From contig OW203768.1 of assembly GCA_934045905.1 (NCBI GenBank), forward strand, positions 20,598,770-20,662,769: a stretch of DNA of 64,000 bases. The letters run 5' to 3'. The stretch's first letter is position 1. Each line of letters starts with the position of its first letter. Of this stretch, positions 12,381-24,379 are shown in pieces. Below the pieces are notes generated by a model. The model worked only from the letters and a program-made list of their open reading frames with translations, did no database searches and had not been told where the DNA came from. The stretch is from Leuctra nigra. Taxonomy: Eukaryota > Arthropoda > Insecta > Plecoptera > Leuctridae. Both the position numbers and the translations under genes were made by a program.

Positions 12381-12757
12381 GACGGCTGAGTAGTGAGTGT
12401 GGCCTTGAAGAATTTTTTAATCTGTTTTTATCAATATCTTTTACCAACTTAATTGTTAACAAAATAGGGCTTTGTCTGAGTGTTCAGAACAGTTCAATGA
12501 AAATAATTTCATAGCTTGGAATGGTGTATTAGTTTTATTTTGTCCAACAGATGTTTAGTGCCATATTTTACTAACTTTCAGGCACTAAACGTCTGTAGGA
12601 CAAAATAAAACTAAAAAACCATTCCAAGCTATGAAATTATTTTCATTTAACTGTTCTAAATACTCGTACAAAGCTTTATTTTGTTAACAATTACATTGGT
12701 AAAAGATATTGATAAAAATCGATTAAAAAACTCTTCAAGATCAAACTCACTACTCTT
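12381..12757. mobile_element. Palindromic MITE, GACGGCTG family, copy 1
   Basis: Arms are marked by GACGGCTGAGTAGTGAG at the left and CTCACTACTC at the right, folding on a centre near 12570 (GTTTAGTGCC / GGCACTAAAC). Copies lie at 41.4 and 60.6 kb. Confidence 0.85.
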
Positions 12758-14340
12758 AAAATCTATTGATTATTCTTTATAGAGGTAGAAGGATTGAAGT
12801 CCATTTCAATTAGTATTCTTTTTGTGAGTTTAAAAACCAGTAATTTTACCTCATTCGATCATATTTGTATTCGTGACAATAGTCATTGTAGGAGGAGATT
12901 ACTTCAATGTAACTGTATTTGATGACATTCAGTCAAATTGAAATTGATAGAGCTTGATTTAATCATTTCAAAAGTGTTCCACGCAAAATCGAGAACATAG
13001 GCATCGGGCCTACTACCTCTGATGAGAGATTTAATTCATCGAAGGCATGACAATTTACAGATATAACATATAATTAACTCCGCAACGATTTGATACAACC
13101 AGTATTCAACCAAAAACATCATGATTATTTATCTTTATTGAGCCATAATATTCATAGTTTGCACGGGCGTCTTTTGTTTTACATCAACAATGTAAAAAAG
13201 TATATTTTCGGCCAAATTGGTGATAGTTGTCAAGTCGATTTAAACTAATTATTATCGGTTATAGTCAAAGATAGTATGTAAATGAGTGGTTATATACCTG
13301 TCAGAACTTCTTCTGCAGCCTACAATTGCACAGGTAAACCATAAATAATATCAACAAATACTGAAAAACAGATTGACAGCCGTTCTGACATGTATCACCA
13401 AGATGGCCGCGCAACAATGAGATGATGTCACGTGCAAAGCATGAATAGACACAGTTTCTTTATTCTCTGAATGTCAGTTTAACCAGGGGAACAAGCTGAC
13501 AACAGAGACGACATCATGAAAACAAAGACAAATGTCGCACGATCGCTAAGCTCCCAGGACAGCCCAGTAACACTGTAACACACATCTGAATTCATTCGCT
13601 CCAGCCGCATTGTTCTCTGACGAGCAATCAAAGCAATGAACATCGTCGTGAGAATCAATCAAGTTGTGTTTGAGTTTCAGAACACAAGAGTAGCGTTGTG
13701 TCCCGCTTCAGTTGGTTCTTGGAGGACAATAATCAGCCGTTATACATGTTGTTAGCAGCGGGGTTCAACCCAGGGCAGGGCTTCGAATTGAGAGCTCATT
13801 GTTGCGTGTACAGCAGACCGTTCCTCGCATCAAGCTGACATTAGGAGGCAGATTTTGCATTTTGAAGATGTTTATCTCGAACCGATCGTTCACTTTAAAA
13901 GTAAGTCATATGGTATGAAAACGCTATGTGTAACGCGTTGATGAGCTAGCCTTCGTATGGCATGAGAATTGTTATGCGTTTGCAAGTTTCTGCTCTTTAG
14001 ATACCTTGGAAAGAGCCGAAATAAATGAGTCAGAGGAGCAGTGATAAATTATCTGCCATTTCCGACATTTCCTTCAAGAAATTTGACAAACTTTTTCAAA
14101 CACGCATAAAATGTCCATTAATTTTGAGTTATAACGACAGATTAGTCTGAAAATTGACAGAAACACCTAAAATGTTGTTCCCAATGACCATGCAAACTAT
14201 GAAGTTGATTGGTCAAACCTAATTTCTGCTGCATTCCTTCTGACTGAGGAATTTTTCATGTATATCCTCAGTCGAGGAGACGTAAAAGATGGAAAGGTTC
14301 CATACTAAAAGGCCTCGACCTCCTCCTTCGCACCGTCCAT
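12758..14340. other. Intergenic DNA with a Helitron-like end
   Basis: No gene is recognised. At about 13918-14230 sequence related to the candidate Helitron family occurs on the minus strand (AAAACGCTATGTGTAACGCG). A YY1-like CAAGATGGCCGCG is at about 13400, without an ORF. Confidence 0.45.
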
Positions 14341-14346
14341 CCCGTC

Positions 14347-14535
14347 CATCATTGCAGAACAGTGAGTGACTAATGTCCATCATTGCTGAACAGTGAGTGA
14401 CTAAAGTCCATCATTGCTGAACAGTGAGTGACTAAAGTCCATCATTGCTGAACAGTGAGTGACTAAAGTCCATCATTGCTGAACAGTGAGTGACTAAAGT
14501 CCATCATTGCTGAACAGTGAGTGACTAATGTCCAT
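14347..14535. repeat. Tandem array, six 31-bp units
   Basis: The unit is TCCATCATTGCTGAACAGTG plus AGTGACTAAAG. The first unit has GCAG for GCTG. Confidence 0.92.
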
Positions 14536-14679
14536 CTCGCCTCTCTGTTACGACGTATACGGACTCGACGTGAAGTTTCCTGCCCGACAGCGGCCGAAGT
14601 CTTCGCATAACGGCGCGTGATGTCGGTTCCATGTCGTGGTCAGGTAATTCACTGACCACGCACGCGTGCCTGACCACTG

Positions 14680-15772
14680 ACTCCGATCATGGCACCGTGC
14701 AGTGGCCAGAACATGATGTCAGTGCCTGCCCACTCGCGGTTTAGCACCGTGCAGTGGCCAGTACATGATGTCAGTGCCTGCCCACTCGCGGTTTAGCACC
14801 GTGCAGTGGCCAGAACATGATGTCAGTGCCTGCCCACTCGCGGTTTAGCACCGTGCAGTGGCCAGAACATGATGTCAGTGCCTGCCCACTCGCGGTTTAG
14901 CACCGTGCAGTGGCCAGAACATGATGTCAGTGCCTGCCCACTCGCGGTTGCGTCGCTGATGACTCCGATCATGGCACCGTGCAGTGGCCAGAACATGATG
15001 TCAGTGCCTGCCCACTCGCGGTTTAGCACCGTGCAGTGGCCAGAACATGATGTCAGTGCCTGCCCACTTGCGGTTTAGCACCGTGCAGTGGCCAGAACAT
15101 GATGTCAGTGCCTGCCCACTCGCGGTTTAGCACCGTGCAGTGGCCAGAACATGATGTCAGTACCTGCCCACTCGCGGTTGCGTCGCTGATGACTCCGATC
15201 ATGGCACCGTGCAGTGGCCAGAACATGATGTCAGTGCCTGCCCACTCGCGGTTTAGCACCGTGCAGTGGCCAGAACATGATGTCAGTGCCTGCCCACTCG
15301 CGGTTTAGCACCGTGCAGTGGCCAGTACATGATGTCAGTGCCTGCCCACTCGCGGTTTAGCACCGTGCAGTGGCCAGAACATGATGTCAGTACCTGCCCA
15401 CTCGCGGTTTAGCACCGTGCAGTGGCCAGAACATGATGTCAGTGCTTGCCCACTCGCGGTTTAGCACCGTGCAGTGGCCAGTACATGATGTCAGTGCCTG
15501 CCCACTCGCGGTTTAGCACCGTGCAGTGGCCAGAACATGATGTCAGTGCTTGCCCACTCGCGGTTTAGCACCGTGCAGTGGCCAGTACATGATGTCAGTG
15601 CCTGCCCACTCGCGGTTGCGTCGCTGATGACTCCGATCATGGCACCGTGCAGTGGCCAGTACATGATGTCAGTGCCTGCCCACTCGCGGTTGCGTCGCTG
15701 ATGACTCCGATCATGGCACCGTGCAGTGGCCAGTACATGATGTCAGTGCCTGCCCACTCGCGGTTGCGTCTT
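14680..15772. repeat. Satellite array, 19 units of 52 or 74 bp
   Basis: The basic unit runs GCACCGTGCAGTGGCCAG to CCCACTCGCGGTTTA. Five units carry an extra 22-bp linker (GCGTCGCTGATGACTCCGAT), giving 74 bp, including the first and the last two. CAGTGGCCA recurs at about 14701, 14753, 14805, 14857, 14909, 14983 and onward. A/T variants (CCAGAACATG, CCAGTACATG) alternate. Open frames on both strands here are products of the periodicity, not genes. Confidence 0.95.
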
Positions 15773-15774
15773 AT

Positions 15775-16656
15775 AATAAGTAAACTATCTCAAATGCTTG
15801 AAAACTGTTTCTTTCGTCAAGTCGTTGTGGTTTGTCTTTCATTTTTTTCAATCTTCTTTTCAATCTTTTTCATCGAGCTTCATTCAAGCCGACGGAACAT
15901 CTTTATACGAACAATTTTCATAGTTTGCATACGAATCGTGTAACTTTTGTCAGCAACCGATCGATCTGTTATGATGTAGTCCACGCCACAGACGATCGAC
16001 AGCAAGCTTGAGTAAACTGCATCTTTCTATGAATTGTTGATTGATTCAGCTATAATTTTACACGATTGCTTCTGTTGAAAACGTTTGCCATGCGGAATTG
16101 CGCCACGTGCACAGTGGATTCAGCGAAATTAACATTGAAAAATCAAAATGATTTCACTGATTTCATGAACATTTCCGTTGACGGATTCAATTAGAGAATA
16201 TACACCATAGCTTGAAATTAAGGGCCTATAAATTATCACTATTCATTGATCTGGAGGACAATTCTTGAGCTTTCACGACTTGAAAAAGTTGACAACTAGC
16301 ATTAGTCTTCAACTTTTCAAGGTACCTACAATAACTGTTCCAAAACGTGAAATCTCAAGAATTGGCCTCCTGATATCGATCGTGGTATGACTGACGTCAT
16401 TTGAGATCACATTTGACAACTGTTTCCAACTACCAAGTTCCTTTCGATATTATGTGAAATTTCAGTTCAAACGAACTTGAAAATAGGGGTCAATGTCACC
16501 ATAATATTCACTCTTCACCCCAATCATCCCCACTTCCAGGCGGTACCTCAGCTAATCCAGTGAGTGCCTAATCTCAAATAGCTGACAGCATTGTTACAGC
16601 ACAATATCTTCTATCTAGCAAACGCTGTGATAGTTCCTATTTGTAAATACACTGAC
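15775..16656. other. Intergenic or intronic DNA below the candidate exon
   Basis: It contains an imperfect inverted repeat (GGACAATTCTTGAGCTTTCACG at about 16255 with its complement near 16348-16370). No further exon is recognised. Confidence 0.4.
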
Positions 16657-16732
16657 CTTGTGACCGGACAATGAGTGGGAGCAGACAGCCAATCAGCAGC
16701 CGCGCCACGTGGCTCGACATGAAGGCCGCCAT
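16657..16732 (-). CDS. Candidate first coding exon with signal peptide, unidentified gene
   Basis: An ATG in CAAGATGGCGGCC opens 25 codons plus one base and ends at a good donor (CAAG|GTCAGT). The peptide starts MAAFMSSHVARLL and continues IGCLLPLIVRSQ. It has a basic residue, then a run of about ten hydrophobic residues, then a polar end, which is the layout of a secretory signal peptide. A YY1 motif overlaps the start codon, and CCAAT, E-box and CRE motifs lie within 90 bases on either side. No following exon could be recognised at lower coordinates, so the gene is unknown and may continue beyond the window through a long intron. It could be chance, but promoter, start, signal peptide and donor together are unlikely to occur at random. 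Confidence 0.4.
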
Positions 16733-16769
16733 CTTGTATGACGTCACATGTCTGACGTCACAGCACGTG
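16688..16769 (-). promoter_or_regulatory. Cluster of CCAAT, E-box, YY1 and CRE motifs
   Basis: Seen directly: CCAAT at ~16689, CACGTG at 16706-16711 and 16764-16769, GCCGCCATCTTG (YY1, minus strand) at 16725-16736, and two perfect TGACGTCA palindromes at 16739-16746 and 16753-16760. The YY1 orientation predicts minus-strand transcription beginning near 16737. This density is far above the surrounding AT-rich DNA. Confidence 0.5.
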
Positions 16770-16873
16770 TCTCGTCGGGCATCTGAGGGTGAGAAGAGAG
16801 TCATTAACATCATGAAGGCTGCGAGTTCGAGACCAGACGACACTTGGCAAAATAAAAAGTGATCGGAGAACAA

Positions 16874-19800
16874 TTTTGAATGACTGCTGGTCTAGTTCTG
16901 TAACAATCAATTATCATTGAAATGAGAGATCACCTATACTAGAGTGAGACAAGGAGATCGCTAGACTCTCTTCTAATGGTGTGATCTAAATTTTTCAGTC
17001 AAAGCGATAGTTTTTTGTTTTGCTAAGTTTACATTGGTGAAAATAGGGGAGAGATAATTAATAGCGTGCCCCCTGTCATACAGGGGTCATTTGGAGCATG
17101 TACATTTTTTTCATACTATAGGTCATGGGAGGGGGGGGGGGTCGACCAACGAGGCAGTTCGGAGGAGTCCAGCACTATAGTAGGTACCAACCACACTGGA
17201 AGAATGGCTGTAATAATTCGCTGATGGGAATGTATGCCCAAATCTTTAGCATTTTCAAAGGTACGATTTTTACAATAAAAATGTTACCAACTGGTTGATA
17301 AATTGTGCACATTAGGTACGTTGAATTTAAAATATGATTAAGAATATGATTTCAGACTGTTGCAAAAGCAATAAATGATAGGCTATGGTCGAGATCTTCT
17401 AAAGAAAAGAGAACAAGAAGACATGTAGCATCATTGATCATCACGCATACTGCTGAAGAATCATCTTGCAAGTCTCAATGCATGATGTTTATTCAGCGAA
17501 TGATTCTGTAAAAACGGGTTATCGAATGAGAGTAATCCCGAGTCATCTGGGAACTGATCTGCCGGAATGTTCGGATGCTGTTGATGTACCATGAATCACG
17601 CCTGCACCAGGTAACTGTAGCGCTGTTCAAATGCAGAGTTGCTCATTGCAGAGGTGTGGAAACATGAATTGCACTTTAGCTAATGAAATAATTGGCGTTT
17701 CCTTTTCGCGTCCTTTCATCTGCTCGGTTTTACTGTGCGAACTTTTTGATCCAGTTCTGTGTTTATTCAAAGACGCCGTTTCTTCTGAGAAGCTTCAATA
17801 ATGAAATAATAGATTTTATGAACCAATTGCTGCAACTGTATAAGTTATTTTAAAGAGGATGTCGAGACACAAAACTAATTAGTATTAAGTAAATAACAGT
17901 TTATAAAATTAACACAAAATAAGGGTTTAAATCGACTCACATAACCAGAATGAATCGGGTATTTTTTTGTTTTTAAGTAAGAGTTATTATGGTCTTTTCC
18001 TGCACTTTCTCGGTTCTTTTCTTATTTTTTCTTTTCTGTAAGGCCCGCCCATCTGTCACACCGAATAAAATATCGAACTTAAACTTTGAACAGACGCGTA
18101 TCATCTAGTATATTATACTATAGCGTTGATCTGTACTATAGTCAGCAACAACAACTGATTGCTGATTGGTTGAAAATTGAATAGGCTATTATGGATTTTT
18201 CAGTCCATATGTCCCTTTAGGGATCTACCAAGAAGACATTTTATTAGGTAATTGTGATCAACATTTTATTATTATATGAATTTTCTGTGAATTCGGTCCA
18301 CAACTATAACAATTTTTGTTACTTCTTCAACTAGTATTCACAAATTGATCACTTGCAACTAATTGGGGTTTGTTTTTACACCAGAGATGTAAAGAATAGA
18401 AACTCATGTAGGTAAAGCATTTTAATAATAACAAATGATAATAATAAATAGTCTTGACATTTTACCCCTTACCCATTACACACGAAAATGAAACGCTTAA
18501 GAAAGTATAGCTATACACATAGCGTTTTCCTAGTTTAAACTATGCATCATTTTAGACTCCACAATATCTGTGAAACATGCTTTACCGATATTGTGACAAT
18601 TTCGTTTCAATTGCTCAAGTTGAATCGTGCAAATCACTTTGCATTTTAATGTTGTGGTTATTTTGAATCCCGCTACTTTACAGACCTATATTCAGCAACC
18701 ACAGAAATGAGATTTTCCAAGACGAACGGGAATTATTACATCATGCATTAAATTACACTGAATCATTGCTTTATTATTTCCAATAATTCTACTAAAAAGG
18801 TAACCGCGAAAAAAATAACGACCTTTTACACCCACAAAAAAGTATATCTTGTATTCGTATATATAAAATTGATCTTCTTATTCGATTTCAGTCTTTGAGC
18901 GGAAAGTTATCTTTGTTGCTTTGGAAAAGAACAGAACGGAAATGTTCCGTACCGAGGAAATCGTTCCTTGTTTGAGGAACTTTGGATTGCTGTGGCTCAG
19001 GATTTGTATTTATACTTAAAAATTTAATTTGTATTAAATTATTCAAGAGATGTATGATATAATATAAAATCCTTTCTACATTTTGCTCCAATCATCATAT
19101 TTCTACATTACTCACCATCCATGATGCAGTAGCCAGAAATCTAACGTTATCCATTTTGATAATTTCACAAAACACCCACTTTTAATTATTAAAAACTATC
19201 CTGTAAATTAAAGATATTTGACTGTATAATTATTGTAATAAATATTTAACGAAGTACTCTTATTCCTTTTGGGACGCCAAAGCTCTGTTCATTTCTGGTG
19301 GAACTGAAACTGGAATAAGCCTGTCATTGAAATGACCTTTATACCTATAATATATGGTATATGAGTTACGACCAGTGGCGGACTGAGCAGTGTAATCTGA
19401 AGAGGCGCAACCAGTGGCACATCCACGCACTGTGACCGCCACTGTTCCACCCACAGTTCAAGGTCATTCAACAATCATATCTGTCAATAAGGAGTTTTAT
19501 TCTTTGTTATTTCTCTGTACTTCTATCCACCTTGATTGAGAGATGGTCTTGTTTCACGCCAACAATTAAAACAAAGCAATCGAGCGATGATCAAATAGAA
19601 ACCTTGACAGTAACAATAGAGTACTTTACATACTCAATTGTCTTCTGACGTCTTGTTTTCAAGATTATTTGCATCCAGTTTCTTGACAGCATGAAAATAC
19701 ACTTTTTCATGCATCATGGAAATAATATTGTTTACTTTGGTTAGAAAAGTTCAGTAACAATCGTTGTTTGTAACTTGCTTACAAACCCCCATAAGATTAA

Positions 19801-20940
19801 CATGGGGAGATGAATGCACGTATAGGCGAGTATAAATGAATAGATGTTTTACTAGTTTGTAAAAGTCGCCTAGAATGTGTTTTAATGTTCATTTTACGTG
19901 ATCCATTGTTGTTAATATAAAACATTAATGATATAAATGCTATCTTACTATACAATACACTATTAAAATATTGTAAAGAATGCATTTAATTGAATGTAAT
20001 AATTACTGTGTTGTTTACACTTGGAGTTAGGGTTATGAAGTTGAAATCTTTGTATTATCCGGGTTGACCTTACATAGTGTGAGCTGGCATTAATCTTTAT
20101 GATTACTTTGTTTACATCAAACAGCCTTCAAGGCTTTGTATACATGTACATCGGTGGTTTATGGATTTGTTTAAGAGTATATAATTTAATTGAGGATATT
20201 GTGGATCACTACTTGAATAATTGGTCACGGATAATATATTTATCAGGGTTATTTTATCTAGGTATCTAATATTTCGTATGAGAGGTACGCGAACTAAATA
20301 GCAATCCTTATCTAGTTTTAATTCCAAAACTCTGTTTTCTTTCTCTTGGATAAATTATTACATCCACAAACAATTTAAGTGTTTCACCAGTAATCGTGTC
20401 ACAATTATGTACAGAAGCATCAGAATGCAAGAATTTATAATATATTATGATGAGAAAGTAGGATAGTATTATTGCATCTGAACGTCTTTCAAAAACAAAA
20501 ATATCGTCACTTATGGAAACATGGGGCAGAATCATTGACAGCACCCCCCCCCCCCCCACTCCCCCTCCCTCCTGCACCTATGCCAAGACTCCAAATATTA
20601 ATGATGTTGATGACGATTGTCGTCCTTAATTAGCAGATAGTTTGAAATGTTTACTCCATTGACCTAAATGTAAGAAGTCTTTTCCTTATTTCCTTCAAAC
20701 TGAAATTACACAAATTTTAGAAAATTTTAAAACAAAATCTGAATTTCAATCCTTTCACTAAAATCTCACTGCCACAGTTGTACAGGAAAAAATAAACTAT
20801 ATAAACCTAGTTGCTCTCAACATTTAGCTTGACCTTGGTAATGACAGCTGTCAAAGTGACATCTACACGTGCTATTCATGCTAATACTTCCGACCAACTC
20901 TTTCTGCAGAAGTTGAACTCTCGCTATCAACTTTCATGTC
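16874..20940. other. Long gene-free stretch
   Basis: It is AT-rich, with a G tract at about 17128-17137 and a C tract at about 20546-20560. A Helitron-like 3' end (TAGCGTTTTCCTAG then T) ends at 18533. A short CAGTGGCGGAC / GACCGCCACTG inverted pair lies at about 19373-19444. No gene is recognised. Confidence 0.5.
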
Positions 20941-21215
20941 TTTTTTTTGTCTGGGGCTTAACGTCGCACTGTTCTGCAGCGAGGCTAATGGCGACGGATG
21001 GATGATTATGATTGGGAGATGATGGTGAAGAGTAGGTAAGGATGGAAGGTGGGAAGGAGGCGGTCGTGGCCTATTAGTAGGGTACCTTCCCAGCATTTGC
21101 CTGAAGACTGAGGGAAAACCACGAAAAACCCCAGTCAGGAAGGACGGCCGCGGGAATCGAACCCGGGCCTCCGGAATACAAGCTGAGAGCGTTAACCACT
21201 CACCCAACCTGTTCC
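20941..21215 (-). mobile_element. tRNA-headed SINE, near full length
   Basis: On the minus strand a tRNA-like head (box A GGGTGAGTGG, box B GGTTCGATTCC) is followed by the body (GTTTTTCGTGGTTTTCCCTC, GGCCACGACCGCCTCC) and ends in AAGCCCCAGACAAAAAAAA. It is the best-preserved copy in the window. Confidence 0.85.
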
Positions 21216-21605
21216 GTAACTTTCATGTCACTTAGAAGGCGGTGTAATTCTAAAAACCTTTTAGGTGCAAACATTGAAAGAAGTGATTGTTATTGAATAT
21301 TTCTTCCGGGCGTTTAGGACTTATCACACTCTCAGTGCTAATTGTCAAACAAAACCAAAGAAACAGTTACCTTCTAAAACGCATGTAACGGATCTAGAAA
21401 CACTCTAACCACACTTCCATTTGCGCGAGAGTGATAATTAATTCAAATAAAGGAGGAAAGAAAGCTGACAACGTTTTCGTTTTGGATGTGCAATATTAAA
21501 AAACTTACCATTTACTTTTTATTGGTTGTATAAATGTAGCCTTCTGCCCTTGAGCGAGTTGCAAATGAGGCTTGTCGTTTGTCAGTCGATGTCTTGTGAT
21601 AAACC
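21216..21605. other. Gene-free spacer
   Basis: Nothing recognised between the SINE and the next MITE. Confidence 0.5.
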
Positions 21606-21823
21606 AATGGGGTTGTTCACGCAAAACTATTGTAGATGGCGCTGCTGTTCTAATCGTCCGGGAGAGAGCCAATCAAAATGCATCTAGCGGAATGGAAGGT
21701 TTTTAAACCTTGGCGGGAATTTGATTCAGAGATCTTGGATTCAGAAACCAACCAATCAGAGAGAGATACCTCCAATGCCGCTAGCGCTGCGACTGAGAGC
21801 AAATGGCAGTGAACAACCCCATT
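21606..21823. mobile_element. Short TIR element (MITE)
   Basis: The ends AATGGGGTTGTTCAC and GTGAACAACCCCATT are perfect inverted repeats enclosing about 190 bp. Confidence 0.7.
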
Positions 21824-21959
21824 ACTTGGAGAGAAACATGTCTATTAAGTTAAAAAGTAAGTGAATCGATTTAAAAGAACATTTACTTGAGGGTTTTTAT
21901 TTGAGATCGATTTGAACTTTGTCTTTAAAGTGACACAACAGTTTAATCGTATTGATTGA

Positions 21960-23185
21960 TTACTTTGATCCTTGGCTTCAATGAGTAAAATCTTAAATCT
22001 TTCCGTTAAATCTTATTTAACGGAAAGAAAACAGGTGATAAAACTAGTGACTTCTTCAGGTGTTAATTTTTCTGATGAAACTACTGTTAATATAGGTGTT
22101 CCGCAAGGTTCGATAATTGCTCCTCTAATATTCATTTTATTTACTGGCGATTTGACACATTGTATTCAAAAAGGAAATTTAACATTATTTGCTGACGATA
22201 CTTCTCACTTCTTGAGCAATGATCTTGATGATAGGTGCATGGAAGTACAGCAATTGGCTAGTTGGGTTGTTAACAACGACTTGTGTTTGAATGAATCTAA
22301 GACTGTTATGCTTCAATTTTCTCAAAGTACTAATAACAGTAATTTGTCCAGTCCATTAATTTACTTAAATGGGAGAAGTATATTGGTACAAAATTCAACA
22401 AAGTATTTGGGCATTACATTAGATAGTAAATTAAATTGGAAAGAACACATTTTTAATGTAGGTAATAAAGTGTCTTCCGGTTGCTTTTTGATCAAAAGAA
22501 TAATGCAAATTTGTAATTTTGAGGCAGCTAAGTCCGTTTACTATTCCTATATTCATTCATTTATTTCTTATGGAATTGTGTTGTGGGGTCATTCCACACA
22601 CACAAAAAGACTTTTTATTTTACAGAAGAGAGCTGTTCGGTTTCTGGCCAGTGCTAGTTACGATCCGTGTACTGCTGGTGTTTACTTCAAAGATTCATGT
22701 AGACCACTTTTTATAAGTTTTAAAATTCTCACTCTTCCTTGCATTTATATTTATAATACTATTATGTTCGTGATAGAAAATAAGCATTTAACAATTGATA
22801 ACAAGGAGGTACATAATCACAATACCAGGTTAAATTATAATTTAAGAGTATGTTCAATGAACTCTAAATCTAAGTTTAATAATAAGTGTCCAGTCGCAGT
22901 TGGTGTCAGTCTTTTCAATAAATTGAATTCATCATTAAAATCTAAAATTGACTATGAGAGATTGTATATTTTTAAATCATCACTGAAAGAATTTTTAATT
23001 ATTAATTGTTTTTATTCAATTGACGAGTTTCTCAACGCAAAATGTTTATAGTTATTATGATTTCTTGTACAAGCCTGAATTTAATTTGTTTGCTTTACCT
23101 AATTGTTATGTAATTGACGTGTCCAATATCATTTGTATATGATCAAATAGGGATTAATAAAACTTGAACTTGAACTTGAACTTGA
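21960..23185 (+). mobile_element. 5'-truncated non-LTR retrotransposon (jockey/CR1-like LINE)
   Basis: It consists of a reverse-transcriptase C-terminal ORF, a short 3'UTR with an AATAAA-like signal (ATTAATAAAACTTG), and a terminal (CTTGAA)n microsatellite tail at 23157-23185. The 5' end is lost within the reverse-transcriptase palm domain, the usual outcome of incomplete target-primed reverse transcription. No target duplication could be fixed by eye. Confidence 0.85.
21972..23051 (+). CDS. Partial LINE reverse transcriptase
   Basis: About 359 codons are open. Visible motifs are SYLTERKQ, GVPQGS (~residues 42-47), the catalytic FADD box in LFADDT (~72-77), and the thumb and C-terminal region with LDSKLNWKEH, YGIVLWGHS, LQKRAVRFL and a final CFYSIDEFLN, typical of jockey/CR1-group ORF2 ends. 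The endonuclease domain and the first reverse-transcriptase motifs are missing, and an in-frame stop precedes the open stretch, so it is a dead-on-arrival copy even though its remaining frame is unbroken. The first natural ATG is at 21981. Confidence 0.85.
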   Translation: MASMSKILNLSVKSYLTERKQVIKLVTSSGVNFSDETTVNIGVPQGSIIAPLIFILFTGDLTHCIQKGNLTLFADDTSHFLSNDLDDRCMEVQQLASWVVNNDLCLNESKTVMLQFSQSTNNSNLSSPLIYLNGRSILVQNSTKYLGITLDSKLNWKEHIFNVGNKVSSGCFLIKRIMQICNFEAAKSVYYSYIHSFISYGIVLWGHSTHTKRLFILQKRAVRFLASASYDPCTAGVYFKDSCRPLFISFKILTLPCIYIYNTIMFVIENKHLTIDNKEVHNHNTRLNYNLRVCSMNSKSKFNNKCPVAVGVSLFNKLNSSLKSKIDYERLYIFKSSLKEFLIINCFYSIDEFLNAKCL

Positions 23186-23189
23186 TGCA

Positions 23190-24379
23190 AATCGTTTCGT
23201 ATTACAGACAATCTACGTGGAAAAGGTGATAAAAAGTTTGAACAGACAGACAGATAATGTCAGACATTATTTGGGTACCCATCTCTATTCCTTTTTATAA
23301 AAATCAGGTGTAGTTTGGTTATCAATATATCTTTTCTGTTTTTCATTCATTATATCAGTACAAAAGATTGATTTCATGGAATCCACATAAAAAGCTAAAT
23401 TTTTTAGGTATCGTCGAAACCGAATTGTCGAAAATTAGCTTAGATTTAAAAAAGCTCAATAGGTTTCTTGAACTTCAAAGTGGATTCCGATAAATGGAAC
23501 CTTTTTATGTAGATAATATTTTCCTTGTCTCGTGATAAAGACAGTAGGTATGAAACACATACGAAAATCGAACTTGACATGTGAAATTGTTCAGCATTTT
23601 AGGCCCACCCAGAATATTTCAAAATTGGTCTATTGGTTCCAGTCAATCAGAAATGAAGCTCCAAACTTTGATCTCATGGGAAAAAAATGTTCTAGGTTTC
23701 CTGTAGTAAACAAATGTTAAATTCGTAAACGATTTTTACACAAACCATGGAATGAAGGAAAACATAATAATGAGGTAAAATTAATAATTATATAAATCGA
23801 ATTTCAAGCTATTGGCTCATCGTAATTTTCTGCCAATTCATTCATTATTTACCTTCCAAGTAATTAGTGTTAAATTTCGGTAATGACAAACTAAACGTAG
23901 TTGCATATTGTCGATGTGTTAATCTGTTTGAAGAGTGTTACAAATCTTGAGGCAATTGCTATTGTACGGCGAATGCAGGAAGCCATTCCGGATGAGTGGT
24001 GAAGCAACAGAGGAAGCAGTTAGAGAGAAGCCAAGTAAAACATGTGCAGAGTTTGCCGTGATGTTCAATACAGTACATCCAGTAGCTGCTACCTCTAAGC
24101 TGCTACATTTCAGTAGCTCTTCTTTGAGTTGCATCAAACTCTAACAATTGCCATTTGACTACACGGAAGATTTACAAAGAAATAAACTAAGGATTTGATA
24201 TTCAAATATTCAAGGATTTGACTAAAGTCAACAAATACAGTTATTAGAGTATTCTCTTACAAAAGGACTTATGTCAGTGTCACAATTACAAAAATGATTG
24301 GTTGGACGAAGGGAGAAGTTCTGGCTAACAGTGTCGGATGAATGATGATGATAATGATGATGAAGAATAGTTAAGAGGC
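23190..24379. other. Gene-free spacer
   Basis: AT-rich, with only short frames. A SINE-like fragment (GGATGAATGATGATGATAAT) lies just before the next element. Confidence 0.5.

Noticed and set aside
13395..13440. YY1-like CAAGATGGCCGCG with nearby TCACGTG
   Set aside because: The ATG opens only five codons before a stop and no donor or other promoter motifs accompany it.
14823..15308. Open frames on both strands through the satellite, repeating SVPAHSRFSTVQWPEHDV
   Set aside because: Frames arise because the repeat unit lacks stops in some phases; the peptide simply mirrors the 52-bp period and linker units interrupt it.
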